Assembly (NCBI GenBank): GCA_945870015.1
Contig: CAMBQS010000071.1
Coordinates: 1-11,379, forward strand
Reading direction: 5' to 3'
DNA from: Desulfocicer vacuolatum DSM 3385
Lineage (GTDB): Bacteria; Desulfobacterota; Desulfobacteria; Desulfobacterales; SURF-7
DNA: 11,379 nucleotides
Part shown: one piece after another, positions 1 through 7,327 of the stretch
Position numbering within the stretch: position 1 is the stretch's first letter
Layout of the letters: each line of letters starts with the position of its first letter
Made by a program: the position numbers and the translations under genes
The notes under the pieces: generated by a model
Databases searched by the model: none
Told to the model about the DNA's origin: nothing
The model's input: the letters and a program-made list of their open reading frames with translations, nothing else

Positions 1-183
1 GGACTGGTACCGGATCCGACAACCGGTAAAAAAGAGAAAAATCTGCTTTTGGCCAAACAAAGTATTGATATCCTGGGGATGCTGGATGAAAAAACACAGG
101 GGAATCTATCCCATGATGAGGAAAAATTACTCAGGCATATTCTGCATGACCTGAGACTCATGTATGTGAAAGAACGAAATTAG
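1..183 (+). CDS. DUF1844 family protein, C-terminal part (5' end outside window)
   Basis: The frame is open from the first base and stops at TAG 181-183, giving the last 60 residues. The visible pattern is a Pro/Thr/Gly-containing lead, then LLLAKQSIDILGMLDEKT, then GNLSHDEEKLL and HDLRLMYV. This matches my memory of the C-terminal block of the DUF1844 family, small soluble helical proteins common in Deltaproteobacteria and other phyla. The molecular function of the family is not known, and I assign none. The next gene starts 57 bases downstream on the same strand with no clear terminator between, so the protease gene may share its transcript. The reading frame is certain; the family name is from memory of the motif. 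Confidence 0.8.
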   Translation, partial: GLVPDPTTGKKEKNLLLAKQSIDILGMLDEKTQGNLSHDEEKLLRHILHDLRLMYVKERN

Positions 184-240
184 TTTTCTCCATACAGATG
201 GCTGTCTTTTCAAGACCTGATGCAGAGGTGATCAAACAGG

Positions 241-1674
241 ATGAAACAGGCAAAAATAAAAGCAAAAAAAGGTAACCGGAAGCGTGTTTGGATATTTTTT
301 ATCTGTATGATGATCGCGAGTATCCGGCCTTTCCCCGGAGCTGAAGCACGGGAAATACCCGTTGATGCGGTTATTTTTCCGGGAAGCTTTAGCAGTCTTG
401 CAGAATCTGTTGGACCTGCCGTGGTTAACATCAGAACAGAAAAAATGACCAAAGGTATGGGGCGGGTATTTCATCCGGATGACCCGTTGAATGAGTTTTT
501 TGATCGATTTTTTGAAGATGATCCACAGATGGAGAATCATCAGCCAAGTCTTGGCTCCGGTTTTATCATTGGCAAAGAAGGTTATATTGTAACAAACAAT
601 CATGTTGTCGAAGATGCAGATAAGATTAAAGTGATTCTGAAAGATGGGAAGGAATTTGAGGCTACGGTGATTGGTCTTGATTCAAAGACAGACCTTGCCC
701 TTATCAAGGTGGAGCCAAAACAGAATTTACCATGTGTGAAAATCGGAAATTCCGGGATCATCAAGGTCGGTCAATGGGTAGTAGCCATTGGAAGTCCTTT
801 TGGCCTGGAACAGACCGTTACAGCAGGTATTGTGAGCGCAAAAGGGAGGGTGATCGGATCTGGTCCATATGATGATTTTATTCAGACGGATGCCTCGATT
901 AATCCAGGGAACAGCGGAGGCCCTCTTGTCAATATGGAAGGTGAGGTTGTTGGAATCAATACCGCTATTATTACGAGTGGACAGGGAATTGGTTTCGCCA
1001 TTCCAATTGATCTGGCAAAAGGCATTATTGATCAATTGAAAAAAAACGGGATCGTCACAAGGGGGTTTTTAGGCGTTTCAATTCAAGATATTAGTGAAGA
1101 AGTCTCTGAATACTACAATATTGAAGATGGAAAGGGCGTCCTGGTTGTTGAGGTTGTGCCGGGAAGTCCGGCTGATAATGCTGGTATTCTTGCAAAAGAT
1201 ATTATTCTTGAAGCGAACGGCGTGAGAATGGAAAGCAGTCGCATTTTATCCAGTCTTGTTGCAGAGACTGCTGTTGGAAGTACGGTAGAGATTCTCCTGT
1301 CGCGTGATGGATCGGAGAAGAAACTGACTGTCGAGATCGGGAAAATGAATGATAACAGATTTCCTGTTGATCCCCAAAGCAAAAAGAAAGAAGAGAATCT
1401 TGGATTAGAGGTTTCCGAGATTACAGATGAATTTGCGGATCAATACAATCTCCGTGAATCCGATGGCGTTATTGTGCTGGAGGTTGAGCCGGACAGCAAA
1501 GGGGGCAAGGCCGGAATCATGCATGGGGATATTATAAAAGAGATCAATCATCACCCGGTCAAATCGCTTTTGGATTTTAATAAAATTCTGGGTGAAATAA
1601 AACCCGGAGAACAGATTCAAATGTTTATTAAAAGAAACAATATCGGTTTCATCGTTGTTCAGATTACCCGATAG
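241..1674 (+). CDS. degP: Do/HtrA family periplasmic serine endopeptidase (DegP/DegQ-like)
   Basis: This is a 477-residue envelope quality-control protease that degrades or holds misfolded proteins in the periplasm. The N-terminus has a basic stretch (residues 3-15), a hydrophobic segment (about 17-33) and a plausible signal peptidase site after AEA (residues 34-36), so export is expected. The trypsin-like domain (about 50-265) shows the full triad: His121 in TNNHVV, Asp151 in KTDLALIKV and Ser225 in NPGNSGGPLVN. Two PDZ domains follow, about 275-365 (starting GFLGVSIQD) and 386-475 (starting LGLEVSEI). Length and layout are those of DegP/DegQ rather than the single-PDZ DegS. The ATG at 241 has GAGGTG at 225-230 as a plausible ribosome site. 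Which Deg paralogue it is functionally cannot be told from sequence alone. Confidence 0.96.
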   Translation: MKQAKIKAKKGNRKRVWIFFICMMIASIRPFPGAEAREIPVDAVIFPGSFSSLAESVGPAVVNIRTEKMTKGMGRVFHPDDPLNEFFDRFFEDDPQMENHQPSLGSGFIIGKEGYIVTNNHVVEDADKIKVILKDGKEFEATVIGLDSKTDLALIKVEPKQNLPCVKIGNSGIIKVGQWVVAIGSPFGLEQTVTAGIVSAKGRVIGSGPYDDFIQTDASINPGNSGGPLVNMEGEVVGINTAIITSGQGIGFAIPIDLAKGIIDQLKKNGIVTRGFLGVSIQDISEEVSEYYNIEDGKGVLVVEVVPGSPADNAGILAKDIILEANGVRMESSRILSSLVAETAVGSTVEILLSRDGSEKKLTVEIGKMNDNRFPVDPQSKKKEENLGLEVSEITDEFADQYNLRESDGVIVLEVEPDSKGGKAGIMHGDIIKEINHHPVKSLLDFNKILGEIKPGEQIQMFIKRNNIGFIVVQITR

Positions 1675-1716
1675 CTTTATAACCAAGCTGAACAATCACA
1701 CCAATCCTGATAATAA

Positions 1717-2577
1717 ATGCAAACAACTCATTCCATGATCAAGGAGTTATCTCCTGCAAAGATAAACCTTTTTTTGCAGGTTACCGGAAGGCGTCCGGAT
1801 GGGTATCATGAACTTAACACCCTGATGTGCGGGATTACACTTTTTGATACGATATTTTTCGATTTTCGGGCTTCCGGACTCAGCGTCCAGTGCGCGCATC
1901 CGGAAGTGCCTGAAAACAATACCAACCTGGTTTGGAAAGCAGCAACCCTTTTTTTCAAAACCTGTGGGATTCAGGCCGGTGTAAAAATTCAAATTGAAAA
2001 AAAAATACCGGTTGGTGCCGGACTAGGCGGGGGAAGCAGCAATGCAGCAATCGTATTGAAAGTGCTGAACAAATATTTTGGTTCTCTTTTACCGGATGAA
2101 AAACTGAGAGAGATTGGTCTTGAAATCGGAGCGGATGTGCCTTTTTTTATTCAGGGGAGACCGGCTGTTGCAAAAGGCATTGGCGAAAAGCTCATCGAAT
2201 ATGATTTGTTGCAGAAATTTCATGTGTTGCTGATCAATCCCGGAATCAATGTATCGACAGCAGAGGTTTATAAAAACCTGAATTTGGGATTGACAAAATG
2301 TGAAAAAATAATTACAAACTTTCCTTTTAGTGGTGTATCAGTTGATATCTGTAATTATTTATGTAATGACCTCGAAACCGTCACGACCAAAATGATTCCG
2401 GATATAGAGCGGATAAAAGCGTTACTGATGAAATTTGGTTCTCAGGGAGCGATGATGTCCGGAAGCGGGCCGACAGTTTTCGGCCTTTTTTCTGATAGTA
2501 ACCAGGCCAAGTTTGCCTACAGGGAACTCAAACAGTTCCATGAAAAGCAGAAATTTTTGGCAGAATTGATCGTGTGA
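1717..2577 (+). CDS. ispE: 4-diphosphocytidyl-2-C-methyl-D-erythritol kinase
   Basis: IspE phosphorylates the 2-hydroxyl of CDP-methylerythritol with ATP, a middle step of the MEP route to isoprenoids, in the cytosol. It is a GHMP-family kinase of 286 residues, the usual length. Visible motifs are LSPAKINLFL near the start with the active-site Lys15, the glycine-rich ATP loop GAGLGGGSSNAA from residue 100, Asp140 in GADVPFF (the expected catalytic base), and the third GHMP motif MSGSGPTVFG around 247-256. Neither the ATG at 1717 nor the in-frame ATG at 1735 (which would give a protein starting MIKELSPAK) has a good Shine-Dalgarno, so the start is uncertain by six codons. It lies 42 bases after the protease gene. 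Next to tRNA-Gln and prs it occupies a position common in Deltaproteobacteria, from memory. Confidence 0.96.
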   Translation: MQTTHSMIKELSPAKINLFLQVTGRRPDGYHELNTLMCGITLFDTIFFDFRASGLSVQCAHPEVPENNTNLVWKAATLFFKTCGIQAGVKIQIEKKIPVGAGLGGGSSNAAIVLKVLNKYFGSLLPDEKLREIGLEIGADVPFFIQGRPAVAKGIGEKLIEYDLLQKFHVLLINPGINVSTAEVYKNLNLGLTKCEKIITNFPFSGVSVDICNYLCNDLETVTTKMIPDIERIKALLMKFGSQGAMMSGSGPTVFGLFSDSNQAKFAYRELKQFHEKQKFLAELIV

Positions 2578-2593
2578 TTAAAATTTATAATGT

Positions 2594-2624
2594 AAAACCG
2601 GTGTTACCGTGAGCAGCCGGTTTT
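2594..2624 (+). terminator. possible hairpin terminator or attenuator after ispE
   Basis: AAAACCGG (2594-2601) and CCGGTTTT (2617-2624) are perfect inverted repeats of 8 bases around a 15-base loop, starting 16 bases after the ispE stop. The 3' arm ends in only four T, then AAGATATTAT, so termination may be weak. A competing small hairpin, CGGT-GTT-ACCG (2599-2609), overlaps the left arm. It could end the ispE message before the tRNA, or be a processing structure. The structure is visible; its function is inferred. Confidence 0.4.
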
Positions 2625-2684
2625 AAGATATTATCGGCAACTCGTTGAAAAATTTCTACGTTGATTGCCTGTTTTGTTTTCGTT

Positions 2685-2760
2685 TGGGGCGTCGTCAAGC
2701 GGCAAAGACACAGGATTTTGATTCCTGCATTCGGAGGTTCGAATCCTCCCGCCCCAGCCA
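2685..2760 (+). tRNA. tRNA-Gln, anticodon TTG (reads CAA)
   Basis: A 76-base cloverleaf is visible. The acceptor stem is TGGGGCG (2685-2691) with CGCCCCA (2750-2756), and the D arm is closed by GTC/GAC. The anticodon stem is CAGGA (2711-2715) with TCCTG (2723-2727) around the loop TTTTGAT, so the anticodon is TTG at 2718-2720. The T arm is GGAGG-TTCGAAT-CCTCC. The discriminator base is G2757 and CCA is encoded at 2758-2760. A U1-A72 end pair with G73 is typical of bacterial tRNA-Gln. It lies 44 bases before the prs start codon with no obvious terminator between, so the prs message may be processed from a tRNA-containing transcript. I could not identify a convincing promoter in the gap before it. 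Confidence 0.97.
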
Positions 2761-2804
2761 TTTTATAAAAATTGGCAAATAATAAAGGCTGTTCTGGAGA
2801 AGTG

Positions 2805-3755
2805 ATGGATAGTTCAACCAAAGGCATTTTTCTATTTACCGGGAATTCGAATCCGGTTCTTGCAAAAAAGATCTGTGAGTATCTTGGCGTACCCCTCGGC
2901 AGTTCCAAGGTCAAGACTTTCAGCGATGGTGAAGTTCAGATTGAAATTGATGAAAATGTTCGCGGTTCCGATGTCTTTGTTATTCAATCAACCTGTAGAC
3001 CCGTAAATGATAGCCTTGTTGAACTGCTGTTGATGCTGGACGCGTTGAAACGATCATCCGCCCAGAGAATTACAGCAGTGATCCCTTATTATGGGTATGC
3101 CCGGCAGGATAAGAAGGTGGCTCCGCGCGTTCCCATCAGTGCCAAAATGGTGGCAGACCTTTTGGATGTTGCCGGTGCACACAGAGTGATTACCATGGAT
3201 CTGCATGCCGGACAAATTCAGGGATTTTTTAATATGCCGGTGGACAATCTTTTCGCAGCCCCGGTTCTGCTTGATTATATAAAAAATCGATTTGGTGAGA
3301 AATCGGTGATTGTTTCACCGGATGCCGGAGGTGTTGAAAGGGCAAGGGCGTTTGCCAAGCGACTGGGTGCCGGCCTGGCGATTGTTGATAAGCGCAGAGA
3401 TGCTCCGAATCAAGCAAGGGCTATGGCTGTAATTGGTGATGTAAAGAATAAAGTTGCAATTATTCTGGATGATATGGTGGACACAGCCGGTACACTGACC
3501 GAGGCTGCTGCTGCAATAAAGAATGAGGGGGCCCTCGAAGTTCATGCATGTTGCTCACATCCTGTGCTTTCCGGCCCTGCAGTTGACCGGATAATTGATT
3601 CTGAACTGAAAAGTCTTGTGACAACAGATACCATTCCTCTCAGCAGCAAAGCGTCAGCGTGTGATAAAATTAAGGTAATGTCGATTGCTCCGCTTGTTGG
3701 AGAAGCGATCATACGCAGCCACCGGGGAGATTCTGTTACATCACTTTTTGTATAA
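2805..3755 (+). CDS. prs: ribose-phosphate pyrophosphokinase (PRPP synthetase)
   Basis: Prs transfers the pyrophosphoryl group of ATP to ribose 5-phosphate to give PRPP, the precursor of purines, pyrimidines, NAD, His and Trp. The 316-residue protein is full length for class I bacterial enzymes. Motifs seen are SDGEVQIEI (40-48), YGYARQDKK (96-104, ATP contact), the metal-site stretch MDLHAGQIQGFF (131-142), the flexible catalytic loop DKRRDAPNQAR (195-205) and the PRPP-binding loop DDMVDTAGT (222-230). I chose ATG 2805 because GGAGA at 2796-2800 sits at good distance before it. An in-frame TTG at 2772 would add 11 residues but has no ribosome site and lies close behind the tRNA. The gene is followed after 29 bases by rplY. 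Confidence 0.97.
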   Translation: MDSSTKGIFLFTGNSNPVLAKKICEYLGVPLGSSKVKTFSDGEVQIEIDENVRGSDVFVIQSTCRPVNDSLVELLLMLDALKRSSAQRITAVIPYYGYARQDKKVAPRVPISAKMVADLLDVAGAHRVITMDLHAGQIQGFFNMPVDNLFAAPVLLDYIKNRFGEKSVIVSPDAGGVERARAFAKRLGAGLAIVDKRRDAPNQARAMAVIGDVKNKVAIILDDMVDTAGTLTEAAAAIKNEGALEVHACCSHPVLSGPAVDRIIDSELKSLVTTDTIPLSSKASACDKIKVMSIAPLVGEAIIRSHRGDSVTSLFV

Positions 3756-3770
3756 TTTAAATTGGTTTTT

Positions 3771-3777
3771 AAGGAGG
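3771..3777 (+). promoter_or_regulatory. strong Shine-Dalgarno that fixes the TTG start of rplY
   Basis: AAGGAGG at 3771-3777 is a near-perfect anti-16S match and ends 7 bases before TTG at 3785. No ATG or GTG in that frame lies at a suitable distance, so the rare start codon TTG is well supported. Strong ribosome site plus weak start codon is a common arrangement; no further regulation is visible. Confidence 0.85.
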
Positions 3778-3784
3778 AATACTT

Positions 3785-4411
3785 TTGGAAATACTTGAAT
3801 TAAAAGCAGAAAGAAGAAGTACAATCGGCAAAGGGCCTGCACGATCCCTTCGGCGGGATGGCAAAGTTCCAGCAGTGCTATACGGATCGGATATTCAACC
3901 GGTTTCCCTTTCTATCCAGGCGAAAGAAATCGAAGTGCTGTTAAAAAATGCTAAATTTAATCAGCAGCTTATCAATATTGATTTGGGGGATGGGATTCGA
4001 AAACCGACCATGATCAAGGAGATTCAATTAAGACCGGTAAAGGGCGATTTCCTGCATATTGATTTTTACGAAGTGAAAATGGATCGGAAAATCAGGGTGC
4101 ATGTCCCGGTTGTTTTAAAAGGAAAGTGCATGGGTATTGAAATGGGAGGCCTTCTTCAGATTATCAGACGTGAACTGGAAGTTCTGTGCTATCCGGGTGA
4201 AATTCCGGAGTCCATTGAAATTGATGTAACAGATTTGAATATCGGCAATTCTGTTCATGTAAACGATATTCAATTGGAAGGCGATATGGAAATCCCGGCG
4301 GATGTCAATTTTACCATTGTCACCGTGCTTGCGCCCAAGAAGGAATCTGTTGTGACGGAAGAAGATGGCGTTGAGGCAGAAGCGGTTGCAGGAGAAGCTG
4401 CTGCTGAATAA
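3785..4411 (+). CDS. rplY: 50S ribosomal protein L25, long CTC/TL5 form
   Basis: L25 binds 5S rRNA in the central protuberance of the large ribosomal subunit. This 208-residue form has the N-terminal 5S-binding domain (about 1-95; motifs KGPARSLRRDGKVPAVLYG and HIDFYEV) followed by the second beta domain of the CTC/TL5 type (about 96-185), which the short E. coli protein of about 94 residues lacks. The C-terminus is an acidic, alanine-rich tail (EEDGVEAEAVAGEAAAE), common in this form and probably disordered. Translation starts at TTG, supported by AAGGAGG seven bases upstream. The order prs - rplY - pth is widely conserved. A gap of 117 bases separates it from pth; I found no convincing promoter or strong hairpin there. 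Confidence 0.96.
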   Translation: MEILELKAERRSTIGKGPARSLRRDGKVPAVLYGSDIQPVSLSIQAKEIEVLLKNAKFNQQLINIDLGDGIRKPTMIKEIQLRPVKGDFLHIDFYEVKMDRKIRVHVPVVLKGKCMGIEMGGLLQIIRRELEVLCYPGEIPESIEIDVTDLNIGNSVHVNDIQLEGDMEIPADVNFTIVTVLAPKKESVVTEEDGVEAEAVAGEAAAE

Positions 4412-4528
4412 TGAGACGTAACCTGGGCGGTATTTTTTTGCGGTCTTGTTTCCTTTTTATGAGCGTTTTCCATTTTCAAAGGATAAATTCTCAGACAGAT
4501 TCTTGTCTTGACGGATAGGGAACTAAGG

Positions 4529-5119
4529 ATGAGCCGGAAACAGATTCGGATGCTTGTCGGACTCGGCAATCCAGGTAAAACCTATTCAATGACACGACAT
4601 AATGTCGGTTTTATGGTACTTGAAGCACTTTCTGAGGTTTTTTCCATTCCAGTTGAGAAAAAAAAGCAAGATGTGCTGTTTGGCCGTGGAAATGCCGAAG
4701 GAACGGATATTATACTCGTTAAACCCATGGCGTATATGAATCGGAGTGGTTATCCAACACGAATGCTTGCAGAATATTTTGGGATATCTGGTGAGGAGAT
4801 GATGGTAATACATGACGACATCGACCTTACCTTTAAAAGATTAAAAATAAAAACGAAAGGAGGACATGGCGGACACAATGGTATCAGATCAATGATCGGT
4901 GCATTTGGACATGGAGATTTTATCCGTATCCGTATTGGAATCGGTCGTCCGGATGGCCCTAAAGAAGTTACCGATCATGTTCTCGGCCGGTTCTCAGATG
5001 AAGAAAAAGAAGAATTGGACCGTGTAATTGTAAGGGCCAGGGACGCTGCCATCACAATAATACGTGATGGCATACAGGAAGGGATGAATACTTTTAATCA
5101 ACATAATGATTTTCAATGA
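4529..5119 (+). CDS. pth: peptidyl-tRNA hydrolase
   Basis: Pth cleaves the ester bond of peptidyl-tRNAs that drop off ribosomes and recycles the tRNA. The 196-residue protein matches the usual size. Key residues of the family are visible: Asn14 in VGLGNPG, catalytic His24 in MTRHNVGF, Asn71 in KPMAYMNRSG, His95-Asp96 in VIHDDIDL, and Asn117 in GGHGGHNGIRS. I chose ATG 4529 because AGGGA (4517-4521) lies 7 bases before it. The in-frame TTG at 4508 has no ribosome site, and ATG 4550 would begin directly at MLVGLGNPG. It follows rplY and is followed after 19 bases by hppA, which suggests cotranscription. In many relatives a ychF-type gene or carD follows pth, as far as I recall; here hppA sits in that place. 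Confidence 0.96.
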   Translation: MSRKQIRMLVGLGNPGKTYSMTRHNVGFMVLEALSEVFSIPVEKKKQDVLFGRGNAEGTDIILVKPMAYMNRSGYPTRMLAEYFGISGEEMMVIHDDIDLTFKRLKIKTKGGHGGHNGIRSMIGAFGHGDFIRIRIGIGRPDGPKEVTDHVLGRFSDEEKEELDRVIVRARDAAITIIRDGIQEGMNTFNQHNDFQ

Positions 5120-5138
5120 ACAATGAATGGAGGAAAAT

Positions 5139-7148
5139 ATGGATTTGATAATGGAAAATATTCCATTGGCGTGTACACTCGTCGGTGTTGTGGGGATTCT
5201 TTTTTCCCTGGTTCTTGCTGGTATTGTAAAAAGTGCTCCTGCAGGAAATGAAAAAATGCAGGAAATTGCAGGCGCAATTCAGGAAGGTGCAATTGCGTAT
5301 TTGAACCGTCAGGCCAAAAGTATGGCTGCCGCAGGTATCGTGATTTTTATTGCAATCTTCTGGGCAATGGGCACCGTTACGGCTATCGGTTTTGCATTGG
5401 GCGCTCTGGCGTCTTTTACTGCTGGTTACATCGGTATGAGAGTTTCCGTAATTGCCAATGTTAGAACGGCTGAGGCTTCTAGAAAAGGTCTGGCTGCCGG
5501 CCTTGCCATGGCATTCAGGGGCGGATCTGTAACCGGTATGATCGTTGCTGGCCTTGCACTGACATCTGTTGCTGGTTACTATTCTTACACCCATGATGTT
5601 ATGTCACTGGTTGCCCTTGGCTTTGGCGGCAGCTTGATTTCTATTTTCGCCCGTCTTGGTGGTGGTATCTTCACCAAAGGTGCGGATGTTGGTGCGGACC
5701 TGGTTGGCAAGGTGGAAGCAGGGATTCCTGAAGATGATCCTCGAAATCCGGCTACTATCGCAGATAACGTAGGAGATAATGTTGGTGACTGCGCAGGTAT
5801 GGCAGCCGATCTTTTTGAAACCTATGCAGTTACTGCCGTTGCTGCAATGCTGCTCGGACATCTCCTGTTCCCGAAAAACGAGATGGCAACTCTTTTCCCG
5901 CTGATTCTTGGCGCGATTTCAATTATTGCCTCGATTATCGCAATCTTTTTTGTACGTCTTGGAAGAAGTGAGTATATCATGGGCGCATTGTACAAAGGCA
6001 TGTTTGGCGCTGCCATTATTGCTGGTATCGCTTTCTTTTATGCAGCCCAGAAATTCCTGGTAGACATTCCCGGAATCGATGCAATGAAAATTTATTACTG
6101 CACCGTGATCGGTCTTGTTCTTACCGTTGTAATCGTTATTATCACAGAATATTACACGGGTAAATACAAACCGGTTAAGGACATTGCCATGGCTTCCACA
6201 ACCGGTCACGGAACCAACATCATTGCTGGTCTTGCCGTCAGCATGCAGGCAACAGCTGCTCCGGTTCTGATGATTTGTCTTGCCATCGGTCTGGCTCATC
6301 ACTTTGCAGGTCTTTATGGTATTGCAATGGCAGCGATGTCCATGCTTTCCATGACCGGTATGGTTATTGCCATTGATGCTTATGGTCCGATCACGGACAA
6401 TGCCGGCGGAATTGCTGAAATGAGTGGAATGGAGGAAAGTGTACGTGCAGTTACCGATCCTCTGGATGCGGTTGGTAATACAACCAAAGCCGTAACCAAG
6501 GGATATGCGATTGGTTCTGCCGGCCTTGCAGCTCTGGTTTTGTTCGCCTGCTACTGTATTGAGTTCCAGGTCAACGGAAAAAGCGGAGCCATCAAGTTTG
6601 ATCTGGCTGACGTTGATGTTATTATCGGCCTTTTTATCGGCGGACTGTTGCCTTACCTGTTTGCCTCCATTGCAATGAAAGCGGTTGGTAATGCCGGCGG
6701 CGCTGTTGTTGATGAAGTTCGTCGTCAGTTCCGTGAAATTCCGGGGATTATGGAAGGAACCGCAAAACCGGATTATGCAGCCTGTGTTGATATTGTAACC
6801 AGTTTTGCTCTGCGTGAAATGGTTGTGCCGGCTCTTCTTCCGGTTGTTGCTCCTATTCTGGTTGGTCTTATTCTTGGAAAAGTTGCTCTTGGCGGACTTC
6901 TGATCGGCAGTATTGTAACCGGTCTGTTCGTTGCGATTTCCATGACAACCGGTGGCGCTGCATGGGATAATGCCAAGAAATACATTGAAGACGGTAATCT
7001 GGGTGGAAAGGGCAGTGATGCCCATAAAGCCGCTGTTACCGGTGATACAGTGGGTGATCCTTACAAAGACACTGCTGGCCCGGCCGTTAACCCGATGATT
7101 AAAATCCTGAATGTTGTTGCATTACTGATGGTTCCTTTCCTTATGTAA
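5139..7148 (+). CDS. hppA: membrane-bound proton-pumping pyrophosphatase, K+-independent type
   Basis: HppA hydrolyses PPi at the cytosolic face and pumps H+ across the inner membrane, conserving energy from biosynthetic PPi. The 669-residue protein is hydrophobic throughout, with many membrane segments (the family has about 16). The PPi/Mg site is complete: DVGADLVGKVE (183-193), DNVGDNVGDCAGMAADL, TDNAGGIAEM, DPLDAVGNTTK, and near the end TGDTVGDPYKDTAGPA. The selectivity stretch reads GNTTKAVTKG: Lys450 with Thr453 is the known K+-independent pattern, where K+-dependent pumps have Ala at the first site. I prefer ATG 5139, preceded by GGAGG at 5129-5133, over ATG 5127, which overlaps that ribosome site. 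Codon use looks more biased than in the neighbours, suggesting high expression. H+ rather than Na+ transport is inferred from subfamily only. Confidence 0.95.
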   Translation: MDLIMENIPLACTLVGVVGILFSLVLAGIVKSAPAGNEKMQEIAGAIQEGAIAYLNRQAKSMAAAGIVIFIAIFWAMGTVTAIGFALGALASFTAGYIGMRVSVIANVRTAEASRKGLAAGLAMAFRGGSVTGMIVAGLALTSVAGYYSYTHDVMSLVALGFGGSLISIFARLGGGIFTKGADVGADLVGKVEAGIPEDDPRNPATIADNVGDNVGDCAGMAADLFETYAVTAVAAMLLGHLLFPKNEMATLFPLILGAISIIASIIAIFFVRLGRSEYIMGALYKGMFGAAIIAGIAFFYAAQKFLVDIPGIDAMKIYYCTVIGLVLTVVIVIITEYYTGKYKPVKDIAMASTTGHGTNIIAGLAVSMQATAAPVLMICLAIGLAHHFAGLYGIAMAAMSMLSMTGMVIAIDAYGPITDNAGGIAEMSGMEESVRAVTDPLDAVGNTTKAVTKGYAIGSAGLAALVLFACYCIEFQVNGKSGAIKFDLADVDVIIGLFIGGLLPYLFASIAMKAVGNAGGAVVDEVRRQFREIPGIMEGTAKPDYAACVDIVTSFALREMVVPALLPVVAPILVGLILGKVALGGLLIGSIVTGLFVAISMTTGGAAWDNAKKYIEDGNLGGKGSDAHKAAVTGDTVGDPYKDTAGPAVNPMIKILNVVALLMVPFLM

Positions 7149-7173
7149 TGAATGGATTTTAAATAGATAGATT

Positions 7174-7213
7174 AAGGGGGATTGGCAACGATTGCTGATC
7201 CCCCTTTTTTTTT
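7174..7213 (+). terminator. strong rho-independent terminator after hppA
   Basis: AAGGGGGAT (7174-7182) pairs with ATCCCCCTT (7198-7206). The hairpin can continue through GCAA (7185-7188) and TTGC (7192-7195) across small mismatches, and a run of nine T (7205-7213) follows. It starts 26 bases after the hppA stop and should separate the upstream unit from carD. Confidence 0.93.
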
Positions 7214-7247
7214 GTTGATTCATGGTAATAAATATGGTATATTACGG

Positions 7248-7276
7248 TTGTTTTACATACGATATATAGATATAAT
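7248..7276 (+). promoter_or_regulatory. sigma70-type promoter for carD
   Basis: TTGTTT (7248-7253) and a perfect TATAAT (7271-7276) are separated by 17 bases, the ideal spacing. Initiation would fall near 7283 and leave a leader of about 45 bases before the carD ATG. A second perfect TATAAT lies at 7295-7300 but has no good -35 at the right distance (TTGGCA at 7276-7281 is only 13 bases away). It may be a weaker or activator-dependent start, or chance in AT-rich DNA. Confidence 0.7.
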
Positions 7277-7298
7277 TGGCAAAATCAGATACGATATA
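7255..7298 (+). repeat. direct repeat in the carD promoter region
   Basis: ACATACGATATA (7255-7266) and AGATACGATATA (7287-7298) match at 11 of 12 bases, with starts 32 bases apart, close to three helical turns. The first copy lies in the spacer of the predicted promoter and the second overlaps the second TATAAT. It could be a pair of operator half-sites or a duplicated -10 region. The sequence is AT-rich, so chance cannot be excluded. Confidence 0.45.
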
Positions 7299-7327
7299 AT
7301 GTGTTTCAACAGAATGTGGGGAATAAA

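Noticed and set aside
204..216. Small hairpin GTCTT-TTC-AAGAC before the protease gene
   Set aside because: A 5-bp stem with a 3-base loop and no T-run; too small to call a terminator.
2586..2591. TATAAT directly after ispE as a promoter for tRNA-Gln
   Set aside because: The nearest -35-like hexamers are at 14 and 23 bases, and the hairpin at 2594-2624 would lie right at the start of such a transcript.
3751..3756. Perfect TATAAT overlapping the prs stop codon, possible promoter for rplY
   Set aside because: No -35-like hexamer at 16-18 bases upstream and no extended -10 TG at the correct position; AT-rich gene ends often give this by chance.
4412..4528. Possible terminator or promoter between rplY and pth (ATTTTTTT at about 4431-4438, TTGACG at 4508-4513)
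   Set aside because: Only a three-base ACC/GGT stem precedes the T-run, and the TTGACG would place its -10 inside the pth start without a matching hexamer.
5919..7025. Long open frame (368 residues) on the minus strand opposite hppA
   Set aside because: It lies wholly inside hppA, is rich in Asn, Thr, Ser, His and Cys without any recognisable motif, and is what biased codon use in hppA produces on the other strand.
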